The notes: generated by a model not told the origin, from the sequence alone. Counted from the stretch's first letter, positions 1 to 8,912 are shown. The stretch: DNA of 64,000 nt from Niastella populi (GCF_002078015.1 NZ_LWBP01000089.1:62001-126000), one strand, 5' to 3'. A program made the numbers and translations.

Positions 1-1
1 G

Positions 2-529
2 CACGATAAAGATGTGGCGAACGCCCGCAAAATTGTGGCATATTTACAGCAGCGGCATCCCGTTCCTGATTATGAATTATTACTTTCGCAGCTCGCAGCC
101 GGGGAACAGGACAGCGTTGGATATAAACGGCATTTGACCGCATTTTTAGCGGCTGCGGAAAACCCGCTTTACGGAGGGATGTATAACAAATATCTTTTCG
201 GCATCGCGGCCGGGGAACTGAACGATCCCGCGCGGTGTTTGCAGATAGCGCAGGAAGAGGTAGCGCACAGGCCCACACCCGAAGCATACAGCTGGCTGGC
301 CTGGGCGTATTGCCGGAACGCAGAGGTATCAAAAGCGATGGAAATAGTGCGGCGGCATGTTGCAGGCAAATGTTTTGAACCCGACGCCCTGTTCTATACA
401 GGCAAAATATACCAGGCCGGTGGCGAAAAAAAGGAAGCCCGGAAATATTTACAGGCCGCGAAAGAAAGTGCATATGAATTAGGACCGGTGATGAGCGGCA
501 AAATAGACGAATCACTAAAAACCCTGTAA
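2..529 (+). CDS. TPR-containing protein, 5' truncated
   Basis: The reading frame is open to the window edge, so only the last ~175 residues are seen; the GTG at 14 is just an internal codon that could be mistaken for a start. Two helix-turn-helix units near the end (about residues 90-120 and 125-155 of the visible part) have the W-A/Y-A/G spacing of tetratricopeptide repeats, including PEAYSWLAWAY and ALFYTGKIYQAGG. The stop lies 6 bases before the TonB receptor gene, so the two are probably co-transcribed. TPR proteins usually act as protein-binding scaffolds; no partner can be named here, though a role linked to the receptor is a reasonable inference. The N-terminal half, including any signal peptide or enzymatic domain, is outside the window. 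Confidence 0.7.
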   Translation, partial: HDKDVANARKIVAYLQQRHPVPDYELLLSQLAAGEQDSVGYKRHLTAFLAAAENPLYGGMYNKYLFGIAAGELNDPARCLQIAQEEVAHRPTPEAYSWLAWAYCRNAEVSKAMEIVRRHVAGKCFEPDALFYTGKIYQAGGEKKEARKYLQAAKESAYELGPVMSGKIDESLKTL

Positions 530-535
530 CTGATC

Positions 536-2779
536 ATGAAAAAGATTTTTATAACTGCTTTCATCTGTTTGCTGGCAACAATGGCCTGGAGCCAAAGCGC
601 TGTACGGGGTTACGTTATTGACAAAAACAGCCGGCAACCGCTGGAGCTGGCGTATGTACGCTGGAGTAATACCACAGCAGGGGTTGTTACCAATAAACAG
701 GGTTTCTTTACATTGAATAAAAACGCCGCAGATAACAATGCCGCGCTTATAATCTCATATATTGGTTTTGCCACCAGGGAAATACAAACGGCCGGAGAAT
801 CGTCAATTGTGGTTGAAATGGATAAAGGGCCGGTGAACTTACAGGAAGTGGTGATAATGCCGCAATCGACAGCCGCTTCATTTCACACGATCAGCAAGAT
901 CGATCTGAACCTGCAACCCGTTCGGTCTGCACAGGATATCCTGCGCACAGTGCCCGGTTTGTTCATTGGTCAGCACCAGGGCGGCGGAAAGGCCGAACAG
1001 ATCTTCCTGCGCGGTTTCGATATAGACCATGGAACCGATATCAATGTAACGGTTGACGGGTTACCGGTAAATATGGTGTCTCACGCGCACGGACAGGGGT
1101 ATGCCGATCTGCATTTTCTTATTCCCGAACTCACCGGCAACGTTGACTATGGCAAGGGGCCCTATTACACCCAATTTGGCAACCTTGGAACCGCCGGCTA
1201 TGTAAGCATGAACACGGTGAACAGTCTTGATAAAAGCACGGTAAAGCTTGAAGGCGGTCAGTTCAATACCATGCGCGCGGTGGCGATGATCGACCTGTTG
1301 AGCGATAAGCAGAAACAAAAAGGAACGAATGCATATGTAGCCGGTGAATTCCTGTACTCCGACGGTCCGTTTCAGTCAGCACAACATTTCAACCGGTTCA
1401 ATATATTCGGTAAGCTGAACACGCACCTGGGCAATTCAAACAAACTCACGCTCTTTGCCTCCACATTGAACAGTGACTGGGATGCGTCGGGACAAGTGCC
1501 CGACCGCGCCGTAAAAAGCGGACTGATCGGCCGGTTTGGTTATATCGACAATACCGAGGGCGGTTATACCAACCGCACCAATGCCAGCGCACAACTTACC
1601 AGTTATTTATCGCCCAATACCACCTGGGAGAACCAGGCGTATTATTCCAATTACAATTTCAACCTGCATTCCAATTTTACTTTCTTTTTGAACGATCCGG
1701 TAAATGGCGATCAGATCCGCCAGCGGGAAGGAAGAAATATTTATGGGTATCATTCCAAATTGTCGAACGAAACCAATATCGGCACCTGGAAACTCCAATC
1801 ATTATACGGCGCCGGTTTTCGCCTCGACCAAACCCGCAATACCGAATTATCGCATACCATCAACCGCAATACCGTGCTTGAATATTCCCAGCTGGGAGAT
1901 ATTCGCGAAACGAATGCTTTTGTTTATGCAGATGAAAGCATAGAAAAGAACAGTTGGCGGTTCAATGTAGGCGCACGGCTCGATTATTTTCATTTTCATT
2001 ATAACGATAAGCTCAATGCCGGTCAATCCCCCGATCAGTCGAAAGTGATCGTAAGCCCCAAGGTGAACATACAATACACTGTCGATACAAAAACGCAGTT
2101 GTACCTGAAAACGGGAAAAGGGTTTCATTCGAACGATGCGCGGGTAGTTGTGTTCAACCGGGGTTACGACATTCTGCCTGCCGCCTATGGCGCCGACCTT
2201 GGCGTGTTGTTAAAACCAACCCGCAATTTGCTGGTGAATGTGGCCGCATGGTATTTGTACCTGCAGCAGGAGTTTGTATATGTAGGCGATGAAGGTGTGG
2301 TAGAGCCCAGCGGAAAAACACGGCGCATCGGTATCGATGTATCGGCGCGGTACCAGTTCAACAACTGGCTGTTTGCCGATGCCAACCTGAACCTTGCAAA
2401 ACCCCGCAGTGTGGAAGACACGAAAGGAGAAAATTATATTCCGCTGGCGCCAACGCTTACCAGTACCGGCGGATTGAACTGGCAGTTAAAGAATGGATTG
2501 AACGGCAGTGTGCGCTACCGGTATATGCACGACCGCGCGGCGAATGAAGACAAGTCGGTTATAGCCAAAGGATATACCATAACGGATCTTTCAATAAATT
2601 ATACAAAGAAGAAATACGAGGTTGGACTGGCCATAGAAAACCTGTTCAATGTAAAATGGAATGAAACGCAGTTCGATACCGAATCGAGGTTGAAAGACGA
2701 ACCCGACCCCGTATCAGAGATCCACTTTACACCCGGAACGCCGTTCTTTGCACGGATGAAACTGGCGGTGTTTTTTTAG
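536..2779 (+). CDS. TonB-dependent outer-membrane receptor
   Basis: A 747-residue outer-membrane transporter driven by TonB-ExbBD. A signal peptide (residues 1-20, ending AWSQ) is followed by a carboxypeptidase-regulatory-like beta-sandwich (about 22-100), a plug domain (about 115-225, with ILRTVPGLFIGQ and FLRGFDIDHGTDINVTVDG), and a long beta-barrel ending in two Phe residues, as expected for BAM substrates. It is a stand-alone receptor: no SusD partner follows. The plug has a His-containing stretch, HAHGQGYADLHF (183-194), just after the DGLPVN strand; this hints at a metal or metal-chelate substrate, but that is inference. It follows the TPR gene at 6 bases, and its last 4 bases overlap the end of the convergent gene downstream. 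Confidence 0.93.
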   Translation: MKKIFITAFICLLATMAWSQSAVRGYVIDKNSRQPLELAYVRWSNTTAGVVTNKQGFFTLNKNAADNNAALIISYIGFATREIQTAGESSIVVEMDKGPVNLQEVVIMPQSTAASFHTISKIDLNLQPVRSAQDILRTVPGLFIGQHQGGGKAEQIFLRGFDIDHGTDINVTVDGLPVNMVSHAHGQGYADLHFLIPELTGNVDYGKGPYYTQFGNLGTAGYVSMNTVNSLDKSTVKLEGGQFNTMRAVAMIDLLSDKQKQKGTNAYVAGEFLYSDGPFQSAQHFNRFNIFGKLNTHLGNSNKLTLFASTLNSDWDASGQVPDRAVKSGLIGRFGYIDNTEGGYTNRTNASAQLTSYLSPNTTWENQAYYSNYNFNLHSNFTFFLNDPVNGDQIRQREGRNIYGYHSKLSNETNIGTWKLQSLYGAGFRLDQTRNTELSHTINRNTVLEYSQLGDIRETNAFVYADESIEKNSWRFNVGARLDYFHFHYNDKLNAGQSPDQSKVIVSPKVNIQYTVDTKTQLYLKTGKGFHSNDARVVVFNRGYDILPAAYGADLGVLLKPTRNLLVNVAAWYLYLQQEFVYVGDEGVVEPSGKTRRIGIDVSARYQFNNWLFADANLNLAKPRSVEDTKGENYIPLAPTLTSTGGLNWQLKNGLNGSVRYRYMHDRAANEDKSVIAKGYTITDLSINYTKKKYEVGLAIENLFNVKWNETQFDTESRLKDEPDPVSEIHFTPGTPFFARMKLAVFF

Positions 2780-3492
2780 CACCCAAAACATCCCGGTTCA
2801 CATTGTGGTTGCGGTAACTGTGTAAGATCTGTTACAAACACATACCCACTCGACAGACCGAAGAAAAGACACACTGCAAAAACGATCAGAGATACGATCA
2901 GGATCGTTTTTCCCTTTTTCCTGGTTTGTTCATCGTAAGTATAAACTTTACGGCCATCAGGCAACGTTTTGGTAGATTGTAACAATACCAATCCTATTAA
3001 AACGCCAAAGAAGCCACCCATAATAGCAAAAAAACGACCGGCGAAAACCCAGCCAGCCCCTTCATGTTCAGGCCTGGCCAATACTTCTATTCTATTTTTC
3101 CAAAGCGCATCCAGTTCATCGTTCGTATACACAATACCACGGCTTTCAAGTATTTTCCGCGCAATCGCAAAATCGAGCCGTCCCCATTCATCCGGCATGC
3201 GAAGAATTTCTATCAACTCAAAATCCTCAAAGCTGAAAAGATAATAATCCGGGTCTACTTCCCCGAGGTTGACCTGGATACTTTCGCGCAAGAGCCGGTT
3301 AGCTTTTACAAATTGACCCGCGGGTATTCTCACTTCAAACTGGTAACCGGGCCCGCCCCCGGCAATTACCTGGTCAACGACCTGTTTAATTGCAGCAAAC
3401 TCATGCGGAATTGTATGTTCTTTAAGTACGGCCAAAACCGGCTGCGCCTGATCGGAATTGAAAAACTTTTCGTAGGTAATGAGCTGGGACAT
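2776..3492 (-). CDS. Hypothetical membrane protein, DUF2007-like N-terminus
   Basis: A 238-residue protein. The first ~75 residues (YEKFFNSDQAQPVLAVLKEH and a later VRIPAGQFVKANRLL) look like the small DUF2007 fold, a putative signal-transducing domain that often precedes membrane segments. Two hydrophobic helices follow at about 149-171 and 195-220, separated by a short charged loop, and the tail ends with three cysteines (CEPGCFGC) that could bind metal. The function is unknown. The stop codon overlaps the stop of the converging TonB receptor by 4 bases, so there is no room for a terminator between them. The start ATG at 3492 is the first in frame. Confident as a gene, weak on family. Confidence 0.72.
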   Translation of the reverse strand: MSQLITYEKFFNSDQAQPVLAVLKEHTIPHEFAAIKQVVDQVIAGGGPGYQFEVRIPAGQFVKANRLLRESIQVNLGEVDPDYYLFSFEDFELIEILRMPDEWGRLDFAIARKILESRGIVYTNDELDALWKNRIEVLARPEHEGAGWVFAGRFFAIMGGFFGVLIGLVLLQSTKTLPDGRKVYTYDEQTRKKGKTILIVSLIVFAVCLFFGLSSGYVFVTDLTQLPQPQCEPGCFGC

Positions 3493-3587
3493 AAGGATGC
3501 GCTTGAGGGGTAAAGATACGGAGATTATAAACTATCATGGTTGGCAAACACCGGCCACACATTACGATCCTGTTGCATCTATAAAAC

Positions 3588-3624
3588 AAAAAAGCCACCA
3601 TCCTCCCCAGAGAACCGTGGCTTC
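3588..3624 (-). terminator. Rho-independent terminator after the FKBP gene
   Basis: Read on the minus strand, AAGCCAC and GTGGCTT pair around a ~20-base loop and are followed by a T run (GGCTTTTTTG). It sits 20 bases past the stop of the minus-strand FKBP gene and would end the pdhA-to-FKBP block. Confidence 0.6.
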
Positions 3625-3643
3625 AATATGTTATATAACGTTC

Positions 3644-4078
3644 TTATCCGATACTCAACAACTCCACCTCGAACACCAGTGTGCTGTTAGGGCCTATTTG
3701 CGCACTTACCTGTTGCTCGCCATAGCCAAGGTGCGGAGGAATGAAGAAACGCCATTTGCTGCCGGTGGGCATCAGTTGTAAACCTTCCGTCCAGCCTTTG
3801 ATAACCCGGTTTAACGGGAAGGTAGCGGGCTGGCCGCGGCGCACCGAACTGTCGAACACCGTACCATCGATGAGTGTACCATGGTAATGGCAGGTTACAT
3901 TGCTGGTAGCGCCCGGTTTGGCGCCGGTGCCTTCGGTAATAATTTCATATTGCAACCCGCTGGCCAGTGCCACCACACCGGGTTTCTGTTTATTGGCTTC
4001 CAGAAAGTCGTTTCCGGCTTTCAGGTTAGCTTCTGCTTTTTCTTTCCGTTGTTGAAATAAACGATCGGCAATACCCAT
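3644..4078 (-). CDS. FKBP-type peptidyl-prolyl cis-trans isomerase
   Basis: A 144-residue prolyl isomerase that speeds folding at Xaa-Pro bonds. An N-terminal helical dimerisation-like segment (about 1-35, rich in K, E, A and Q) precedes one FKBP domain (about 40-143). Visible family motifs are YHGTLIDGTVFDSS, VIKGWTEGLQLMPTGSKW and PPHLGYGEQ, then IGPNSTLVFEVEL. No signal peptide is visible, so it is probably cytoplasmic, as in the MIP/FklB-like class. It is the last gene of a minus-strand run and is followed by a clear terminator. A second, lipid-anchored FKBP is encoded at 22000-22968. Confidence 0.93.
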   Translation of the reverse strand: MGIADRLFQQRKEKAEANLKAGNDFLEANKQKPGVVALASGLQYEIITEGTGAKPGATSNVTCHYHGTLIDGTVFDSSVRRGQPATFPLNRVIKGWTEGLQLMPTGSKWRFFIPPHLGYGEQQVSAQIGPNSTLVFEVELLSIG

Positions 4079-4123
4079 ATAATAAACTTTTTAATTAATT
4101 AAGCTGCGATAGTGTTTTTAAGT

Positions 4124-4256
4124 AGCCGCTGCAAGCTACACGCTGCAAGCTGCAAGCCGAAAGCAAATACATCTTTCGCAATGAATGAGGTCAGCAATTA
4201 ATTGCGAGCCCCGAACAAAAGAACTATAAACCAAAAACTATAAACCATAAACTAAT
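4124..4256. repeat. Word array: GCTGCAAGC and AACCATAAACTA units
   Basis: Two arrays flank a short core. At 4124-4160 the word GCTGCAAGC/TACACGC recurs three to four times; at 4220-4256 a 7-base word (ACTATAAACC, AACCATAAAC) recurs. The second array ends one base before the stop codon (4257-4259) of the minus-strand Fe-S protein gene. Confidence 0.6.
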
Positions 4257-4982
4257 TTACCACCCGCTCGCCAGTACATCAGCAATATGCATCGTTTGCA
4301 AATCCATCCCTTTTTTACGGATATGCCCGTCGATATGCATCAGACACGACAAGTCGGTTGATATAATACATTCAGCCCCGGTATTCTTTGCATTGATGCT
4401 TTTCTGATCGGCCATCCCAATAGAAATAGGGTCGAACTTTACCGCAAAGGTGCCGCCAAAACCGCAGCAGGTCTCTACATCGTTCATTTCTATCAGTTCC
4501 AGCCCCCTTACATTGCTCAATAATTTCCGCGGCTCCTGTTTGATCTTGCATTCGCGTAAACCGGCGCACGAATCGTGATAAGTTGCTTTGGTATATAAAC
4601 TGGCGCCCACGTTCTCTATCTTCAGCACATTTACCAGGAAATCGGTAAACTCGAACGTTCTTTCTTTCAGTTTATTTACCTCCAGGATCTGTTGGGTATT
4701 CTCAAATAACGTGGAGTAATAATTTCTTACAAAACCTACACAGGAAGCGCTGGGGGCAACCACATAATCGGTGCCTGTACCGCTGAAATCCTTTATGAAT
4801 TTGGAGCAAACTTCGCGGGCATCGTCCCAGAACCCGGCATTGAAAGCGGGTTGTCCGCAACAGGTTTGATTGGTATTGTAAGTTACGGTGCACCCTGCTT
4901 TTTCCAGCACTTTAACCATATTGAAGGCCGTGTTGGGAAACAACTGGTCTACGAAGCAGGGAATAAATAATTGAACCTTCAT
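4257..4982 (-). CDS. (Fe-S)-binding protein, LutA/LldE family
   Basis: A 241-residue cysteine-rich protein with two CCG domains: TCCGQPAFNAG in the first half and TCCGFGGTF in the second. The N-terminus (MKVQLFIPCFVDQLFPNTAF) is characteristic of LutA/LldE/YkgE, a subunit of the iron-sulfur L-lactate dehydrogenase complex; CCG domains bind an Fe-S cluster or heterodisulfide-type site. An upstream in-frame ATG at 5042 would add 20 residues without family similarity and lies inside the ribH terminator hairpin, so ATG 4982 is preferred. The usual partners LutB and LutC are not nearby, so the protein may work with distant subunits or another dehydrogenase. Confidence 0.87.
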   Translation of the reverse strand: MKVQLFIPCFVDQLFPNTAFNMVKVLEKAGCTVTYNTNQTCCGQPAFNAGFWDDAREVCSKFIKDFSGTGTDYVVAPSASCVGFVRNYYSTLFENTQQILEVNKLKERTFEFTDFLVNVLKIENVGASLYTKATYHDSCAGLRECKIKQEPRKLLSNVRGLELIEMNDVETCCGFGGTFAVKFDPISIGMADQKSINAKNTGAECIISTDLSCLMHIDGHIRKKGMDLQTMHIADVLASGW

Positions 4983-4999
4983 GGCAAATCCCCTTTTAA

Positions 5000-5046
5000 A
5001 TGAAAACAGGGTGAACGCTGTGCCGGCGGGCAAAGCATTCACCCTG
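5000..5046 (-). terminator. Terminator-like hairpin after ribH
   Basis: On the minus strand AGGGTGAATGC and GCGTTCACCCT pair (one mismatch) around a GC-rich loop and are followed by GTTTTCATTT. The hairpin starts 6 bases after the ribH stop and overlaps the leader of the Fe-S gene, so it could attenuate read-through into that gene. Confidence 0.5.
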
Positions 5047-5051
5047 CAAAT

Positions 5052-5558
5052 CTATAAATGATTTTTAAACGACTGTGAAAGTGCGATCATTTTCAACGCA
5101 GTGATGGCGGCTTCTTCGCCCTTGTGGCCATGTTTTCCGCCGATGCGCTCCTGCGCCTGCTGATCGTTATCTACCGTTAAAATGCCGAAAATAATAGGCA
5201 CGGGTAAGGTCAGGTTCAATTGGGTGATGCCGGTTGTTACCCCCTGGCATACATACTCAAAATGCGGGGTATCGCCCCGTAATACGCAGCCGAGGGCGAT
5301 AAAGGCGTGCGGACGGTCGTCTTTGTATTTATTCGCATCCCAGTAACTTTTTATTCCAAAAGGAATTTCAAAAGCGCCGGGAACGGTAACCACCTTTACA
5401 TCTTTAACACCTGCGCGTTCAAAGATGGTATGACAGCCTTTTTCAAGTTCATCGATTATAGCAGCATTCCATTCGGTGCGTACTATAACAACACAGGCAT
5501 TCGTGTTTAGAATGCCTGTATCTATCTGTAATAACTTACTATTGCTTACTTCAGCCAT
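5052..5558 (-). CDS. ribH: 6,7-dimethyl-8-ribityllumazine synthase
   Basis: Lumazine synthase, the penultimate step of riboflavin synthesis: it condenses 5-amino-6-ribitylaminouracil with 3,4-dihydroxy-2-butanone 4-phosphate. At 168 residues it has the usual length. Substrate-binding segments are clear: VPGAFEIPFGIKSY, ALGCVLRGDTPHFEYVCQGV (with the general-base His of the DTPHFEY loop) and the C-terminal GKHGHKGEEAA. It lies downstream of a membrane TPR gene on the same strand, an order often seen in Bacteroidetes, and is followed by a terminator-like hairpin. No other rib gene is present. Confidence 0.97.
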   Translation of the reverse strand: MAEVSNSKLLQIDTGILNTNACVVIVRTEWNAAIIDELEKGCHTIFERAGVKDVKVVTVPGAFEIPFGIKSYWDANKYKDDRPHAFIALGCVLRGDTPHFEYVCQGVTTGITQLNLTLPVPIIFGILTVDNDQQAQERIGGKHGHKGEEAAITALKMIALSQSFKNHL

Positions 5559-5562
5559 GTTA

Positions 5563-5623
5563 TTCAGTTTCCGGTTGCCGGCATCCAGTTCCCGGGTCCT
5601 GGAAACTGGTAACAGGTAACCAA
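5563..5623. repeat. Word array: CCGGTTGCC / GGTAACC type
   Basis: Short words built on CCGGTTGCC and CCAGTTCC on the left face GGAAACTGG and GGTAACC on the right, forming an imperfect inverted repeat. The right end touches the stop codon (5624-5626) of the minus-strand TPR gene. Similar words occur at 7614, 19412, 42121 and 61158. Confidence 0.55.
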
Positions 5624-6319
5624 TTAATTCAGATCTCCTAACTTTCCTAAGTGCTTATCAACCTCAAAAGCACGCTGACTATTAGGATATTTATCCTTTA
5701 TCTGGTGCAACAGATCGATGGCTTCCTTGTTCTTGCCCAGTTCCTGGCTCAGCATGGCTGCGCGGAACAGGTATTCAGGAGAATTTGCATCATCCTTATC
5801 GAACATGGTACCGGCTTTCTTATAATAATCTATGGCTTCCTGTTTTTTGCCCAACTCTGCATGCGCATCGCCCAGTAAACCGGCTGTGCGTAATTCAAAT
5901 AGTACCTGATCGGTTGAGAAATCTTTCAACTGTTTGATGGCGTTATTGAAATCGCCCAGTTGCATATAGCAGGCGCCGGCATAGAATTTAGCCAGGTTAC
6001 CGGCTTTTGTTCCGCCATGAGCCGAGATCACTTTCAGAAAACCGGGGCTCTTTCCATCACCGTTCAAAGCGAGTTTGAAAGAATCCTGTCTGAAATAATC
6101 TTCTGCTTTCCAGATGGCTTCGGCCGCTTTTGCTTCAGCCGGGCCTTTAAAGAAATTGTTATAGGCAAAGTAACCGCCGATAACCACAACCAGACCAACC
6201 ACTGCGTAGGTAATAAGTTTGTTGTTCTTACCCCAGAAATCGCGGGCTGAATCCACCACTCTCTCTTCGGTTGATTTTTCAATCGGTTGTTCAGGCACTT
6301 GTTTTACTTCAGTGGCCAT
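5624..6319 (-). CDS. Membrane-anchored tetratricopeptide repeat protein
   Basis: A 231-residue protein with one transmembrane helix at about 37-57 (LITYAVVGLVVVIGGYFAY) after a charged cytoplasmic N-terminus, then a periplasmic region with four or so TPR units (for example KFYAGACYMQLGDFNNAIKQ, AGLLGDAHAELGKKQEAIDYY, LFRAAMLSQELGKNKEAIDL). The layout matches YfgM-like proteins that scaffold periplasmic folding at the Sec translocon; that parallel is inference. It lies 65 bases upstream of ribH on the same strand and downstream of pdhA. Confidence 0.85.
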   Translation of the reverse strand: MATEVKQVPEQPIEKSTEERVVDSARDFWGKNNKLITYAVVGLVVVIGGYFAYNNFFKGPAEAKAAEAIWKAEDYFRQDSFKLALNGDGKSPGFLKVISAHGGTKAGNLAKFYAGACYMQLGDFNNAIKQLKDFSTDQVLFELRTAGLLGDAHAELGKKQEAIDYYKKAGTMFDKDDANSPEYLFRAAMLSQELGKNKEAIDLLHQIKDKYPNSQRAFEVDKHLGKLGDLN

Positions 6320-6399
6320 GAATGTTATTGTTTTAATTGGACAATGTTGTTTACTAAGGTCAGGTTTGCTTCGCAGTAGTAACTACTGCAAAATGAGGT

Positions 6400-7395
6400 T
6401 TAATCAACGATGAACGGATAATCGGGCGTCATCACGATGTCTTTCAACACCTCGTCATCAGCCGGGAATGGCGACTCTTCTGCGAATTTCACCGCAGCAG
6501 CCACTTTATCGTTAACGCGTTTCTCTATCGCTGCAATTTCGTCTTTGGTAGCGTATTTGTTCTTCGTGATGGTGTTCAATACCAGTTGAATGGGGTCACG
6601 TTGTTTGTACTCTTCCACTTCTTCCTTGGTACGGTATTTCTGCGGGTCAGAAATTGAGTGACCTTTATAGCGGTAAGTTTTGATCTCGAGTAAGGTTGGT
6701 CCACCGCCTTCGCGTGCTCTTTTCACTGCACGGCTCATGGCTTCGTGAACTGCTTCGGCACTCATGCCGTCTACTGAATCGGCGGGCATTTCATATGCAT
6801 CGGCCAGTTTGAAAATATCGTGTACGTTGCTGGTACGTGTAACAGAGGTACCCATGGCGTAGTTGTTGTTCTCGCAAATGAATATGGCCGGTAATTTCCA
6901 GGTCATGGCCATATTGAATGTTTCGTGCAAAATACCCTGGCGGGCAGCGCCGTCGCCAAAGAAAGTCACTGATAAGTTATCGGTTCCTTTATATTTTTCT
7001 GCGAAGGCCAAACCGGCTCCGGTGCCTATCTGGGCGCCTACGATACCGTGACCACCGAAAAAGTATTCTTTTTTACCAAAAAAGTGCATGCTGCCACCTT
7101 TACCTTTGGCGCAACCCGTTGCTTTACCATACAGCTCGGCCATACAGCTTTCAGGGCTCATCCCTTTTGCGAGGGCCAAACCGTGATCGCGGTAAGCGGT
7201 TACAAAAGGATCTTCCTGGCGGGTAGCGGTCATAACTCCGGCGGCAATAGCTTCCTGCCCTACATAGGCGTGGAAAAAGCCACGGATCTTACCTTCCATT
7301 TTATATTTTTCTTCGGCTGCCAGTTCAAATTGACGGATTAAGAGCATTAACTCGTACCAGTACAAATACGTTTCTTTGGAGAATTTCGAAGCCAC
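6400..7395 (-). CDS. pdhA: Pyruvate dehydrogenase E1 component, alpha subunit
   Basis: The thiamine-diphosphate-binding alpha subunit of the heterotetrameric E1 that decarboxylates pyruvate and feeds the acetyl group to lipoyl E2. The cofactor motif is intact: FGDGAARQG, then NNNYAMGTS about 30 residues on. Other family blocks are GFFHAYVGQEAIAAG, KGKGGSMHFF and YRYKGHSISDPQKYRTKEE. I place the start at the GTG 7393-7395 (protein VASKFSKETYLYWYELM, 331 residues): this fits the family length, and the ~107 codons upstream in frame lack family similarity and cover repeat DNA. The E1-beta and E2 genes are not in the window. Confidence 0.95.
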   Translation of the reverse strand: MASKFSKETYLYWYELMLLIRQFELAAEEKYKMEGKIRGFFHAYVGQEAIAAGVMTATRQEDPFVTAYRDHGLALAKGMSPESCMAELYGKATGCAKGKGGSMHFFGKKEYFFGGHGIVGAQIGTGAGLAFAEKYKGTDNLSVTFFGDGAARQGILHETFNMAMTWKLPAIFICENNNYAMGTSVTRTSNVHDIFKLADAYEMPADSVDGMSAEAVHEAMSRAVKRAREGGGPTLLEIKTYRYKGHSISDPQKYRTKEEVEEYKQRDPIQLVLNTITKNKYATKDEIAAIEKRVNDKVAAAVKFAEESPFPADDEVLKDIVMTPDYPFIVD

Positions 7396-7739
7396 AGTAT
7401 AAAAATTTGAAGTTTTAACCCTGCCAACGCCCCCAACTTTCATCGGACCAGGCTGGCAAAGGCGGGGGCAAAGATAGGGTAAGAAAGGGAAATATGGAAT
7501 GCGGAATTGATATTTTAAGCCGGATTGAGGATTTGATTGCCAGTTGTTTGGGACGAAAATGGGCCTGAAAGCTAAATTTCGGGCCGAATTCCAGTAAAAA
7601 TGACACAATAGCATGGTTACCAGGTACCGGTTGCCGGGTTCCCCGAGCGAGCAGAATGGTAAACAGTGACTATATTGCGCGGCGAATGGCAACTGAACAA
7701 CTGAACAACTGAACAACTGAACAACTGAATAACTGAATA
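7396..7739. repeat. Divergent pdhA-recF intergenic region with word arrays
   Basis: 344 bases between the divergent starts. At 7614-7650 there is a CCGGTTGCCGGG-type cluster (GGTTACCAGG, TACCGGTTGCC). At 7689-7739 the 8-base word CAACTGAA recurs about six times almost perfectly, ending at the TTG start codon of recF. The A/T-rich part 7480-7600 presumably holds the pdhA promoter; no clear -7 box was found. Confidence 0.7.
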
Positions 7740-8828
7740 TTGCTAACCCTGAACAACATATCGCTAACCCAATTTAAAAACTATTCAACCCGCAGTTTTC
7801 CCTTTACCGAAAGGATCGTAGGCATTTGCGGGCAGAACGGCGTGGGCAAAACCAACCTGCTCGATGCCATTTATTACTGCTGTTTTACCAAAAGTTATTT
7901 TACCCGCAGCGACAGTCAGAATATCCTGCACAACACGAACGGTTTTCGTATCGAGGGGAATTTTACCCGGCAGGGTGATCCGCTGAAAGTGGTTTGCATC
8001 CTGCGCGAAACCGGCCGCAAGGAATTTACCGCCAACGATGAGCCGTACGAAAAGCTCGCCGCCCATATCGGCCGCCTGCCCTGTGTGATCATTGCCCCCG
8101 ACGATGTGCAGATCATCACCGGCGCCAGCGAAGAACGCCGCCGGATGCTCGACGCCCTGCTTTGCCAGCTCGACGCCAGCTACCTGCAACACCTGATGGA
8201 TTATAATAAAGTATTGCAGCAACGCAATGGCTTTCTGAAATCCCTGGCCGATAAACGCATCACCGACCACAAACTGCTCGATGTATACGATGACCAGCTC
8301 TGCCGCTATGGCGCCTATGTATATAGTAAAAGATATGAATTTCTCGAAGGGTTCCTGCCCCTGGTAGCCGCATTTTACACCCAGATTGCCGGACAAACAG
8401 AACCTCTTGCTTTGAGCTACGAAAGCCAGTTGCACGAATGCTCTTTTGCACAGCTTTTAGAACGCACGCGGCAGAAAGACATTATTGTGCAACGCACCAG
8501 CGGTGGTATTCACCGCGATGACATCAATTGCCAGCTGAACAACCAGCCCTTCAAGACGCTGGCCTCGCAGGGACAACGAAAAAGCCTGCTGTTTGCCATG
8601 AAGCTGGCCGAATTCGACACCCTTAAACAGGCAAAAAACTTTCCACCCCTGCTCCTGCTCGACGATGTTTTTGAAAAACTCGATGCCGGCCGCATGCATA
8701 ACCTGCTCGATCATGTGTGTGTGAAGAACCTGGGACAGGTGTTTATTACTGACACGCATGGAGATCGGATTAAGTTGCACTTCGATAATTTGGGAATTAG
8801 GTACCAGATCGTTTCACTGGAGAAATGA
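7740..8828 (+). CDS. recF: DNA replication and repair protein RecF
   Basis: An SMC-like ATPase that loads RecA at gaps with RecO and RecR. The 362-residue protein has the Walker A GQNGVGKT (31-38), the ABC signature region ASQGQRKSLLFAMKLAEF and the Walker B PPLLLLDDVFEKLD near the C-terminus, all intact and at normal spacing. The only start giving the conserved N-terminus (MLTLNNISLTQFKNY) is a TTG at 7740, directly after a CAACTGAA tandem array; the rare start and the array next to it may lower translation. A DUF721 gene follows at 84 bases, a common pairing in Bacteroidetes. Confidence 0.95.
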   Translation: MLTLNNISLTQFKNYSTRSFPFTERIVGICGQNGVGKTNLLDAIYYCCFTKSYFTRSDSQNILHNTNGFRIEGNFTRQGDPLKVVCILRETGRKEFTANDEPYEKLAAHIGRLPCVIIAPDDVQIITGASEERRRMLDALLCQLDASYLQHLMDYNKVLQQRNGFLKSLADKRITDHKLLDVYDDQLCRYGAYVYSKRYEFLEGFLPLVAAFYTQIAGQTEPLALSYESQLHECSFAQLLERTRQKDIIVQRTSGGIHRDDINCQLNNQPFKTLASQGQRKSLLFAMKLAEFDTLKQAKNFPPLLLLDDVFEKLDAGRMHNLLDHVCVKNLGQVFITDTHGDRIKLHFDNLGIRYQIVSLEK

Positions 8829-8912
8829 CATAAGAAGCAGGATGTAAGAAGTAAGAAAGCTTCCGTTATTCATTAACAGTTCATACCTTCGTAATAGAAA
8901 CAATAGACCACC

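Noticed and set aside
7396-7716. N-terminal extension of PdhA from an ATG at 7716
   Set aside because: The extra ~107 residues have no family similarity and cross repeat DNA; the GTG at 7395 gives the normal length.
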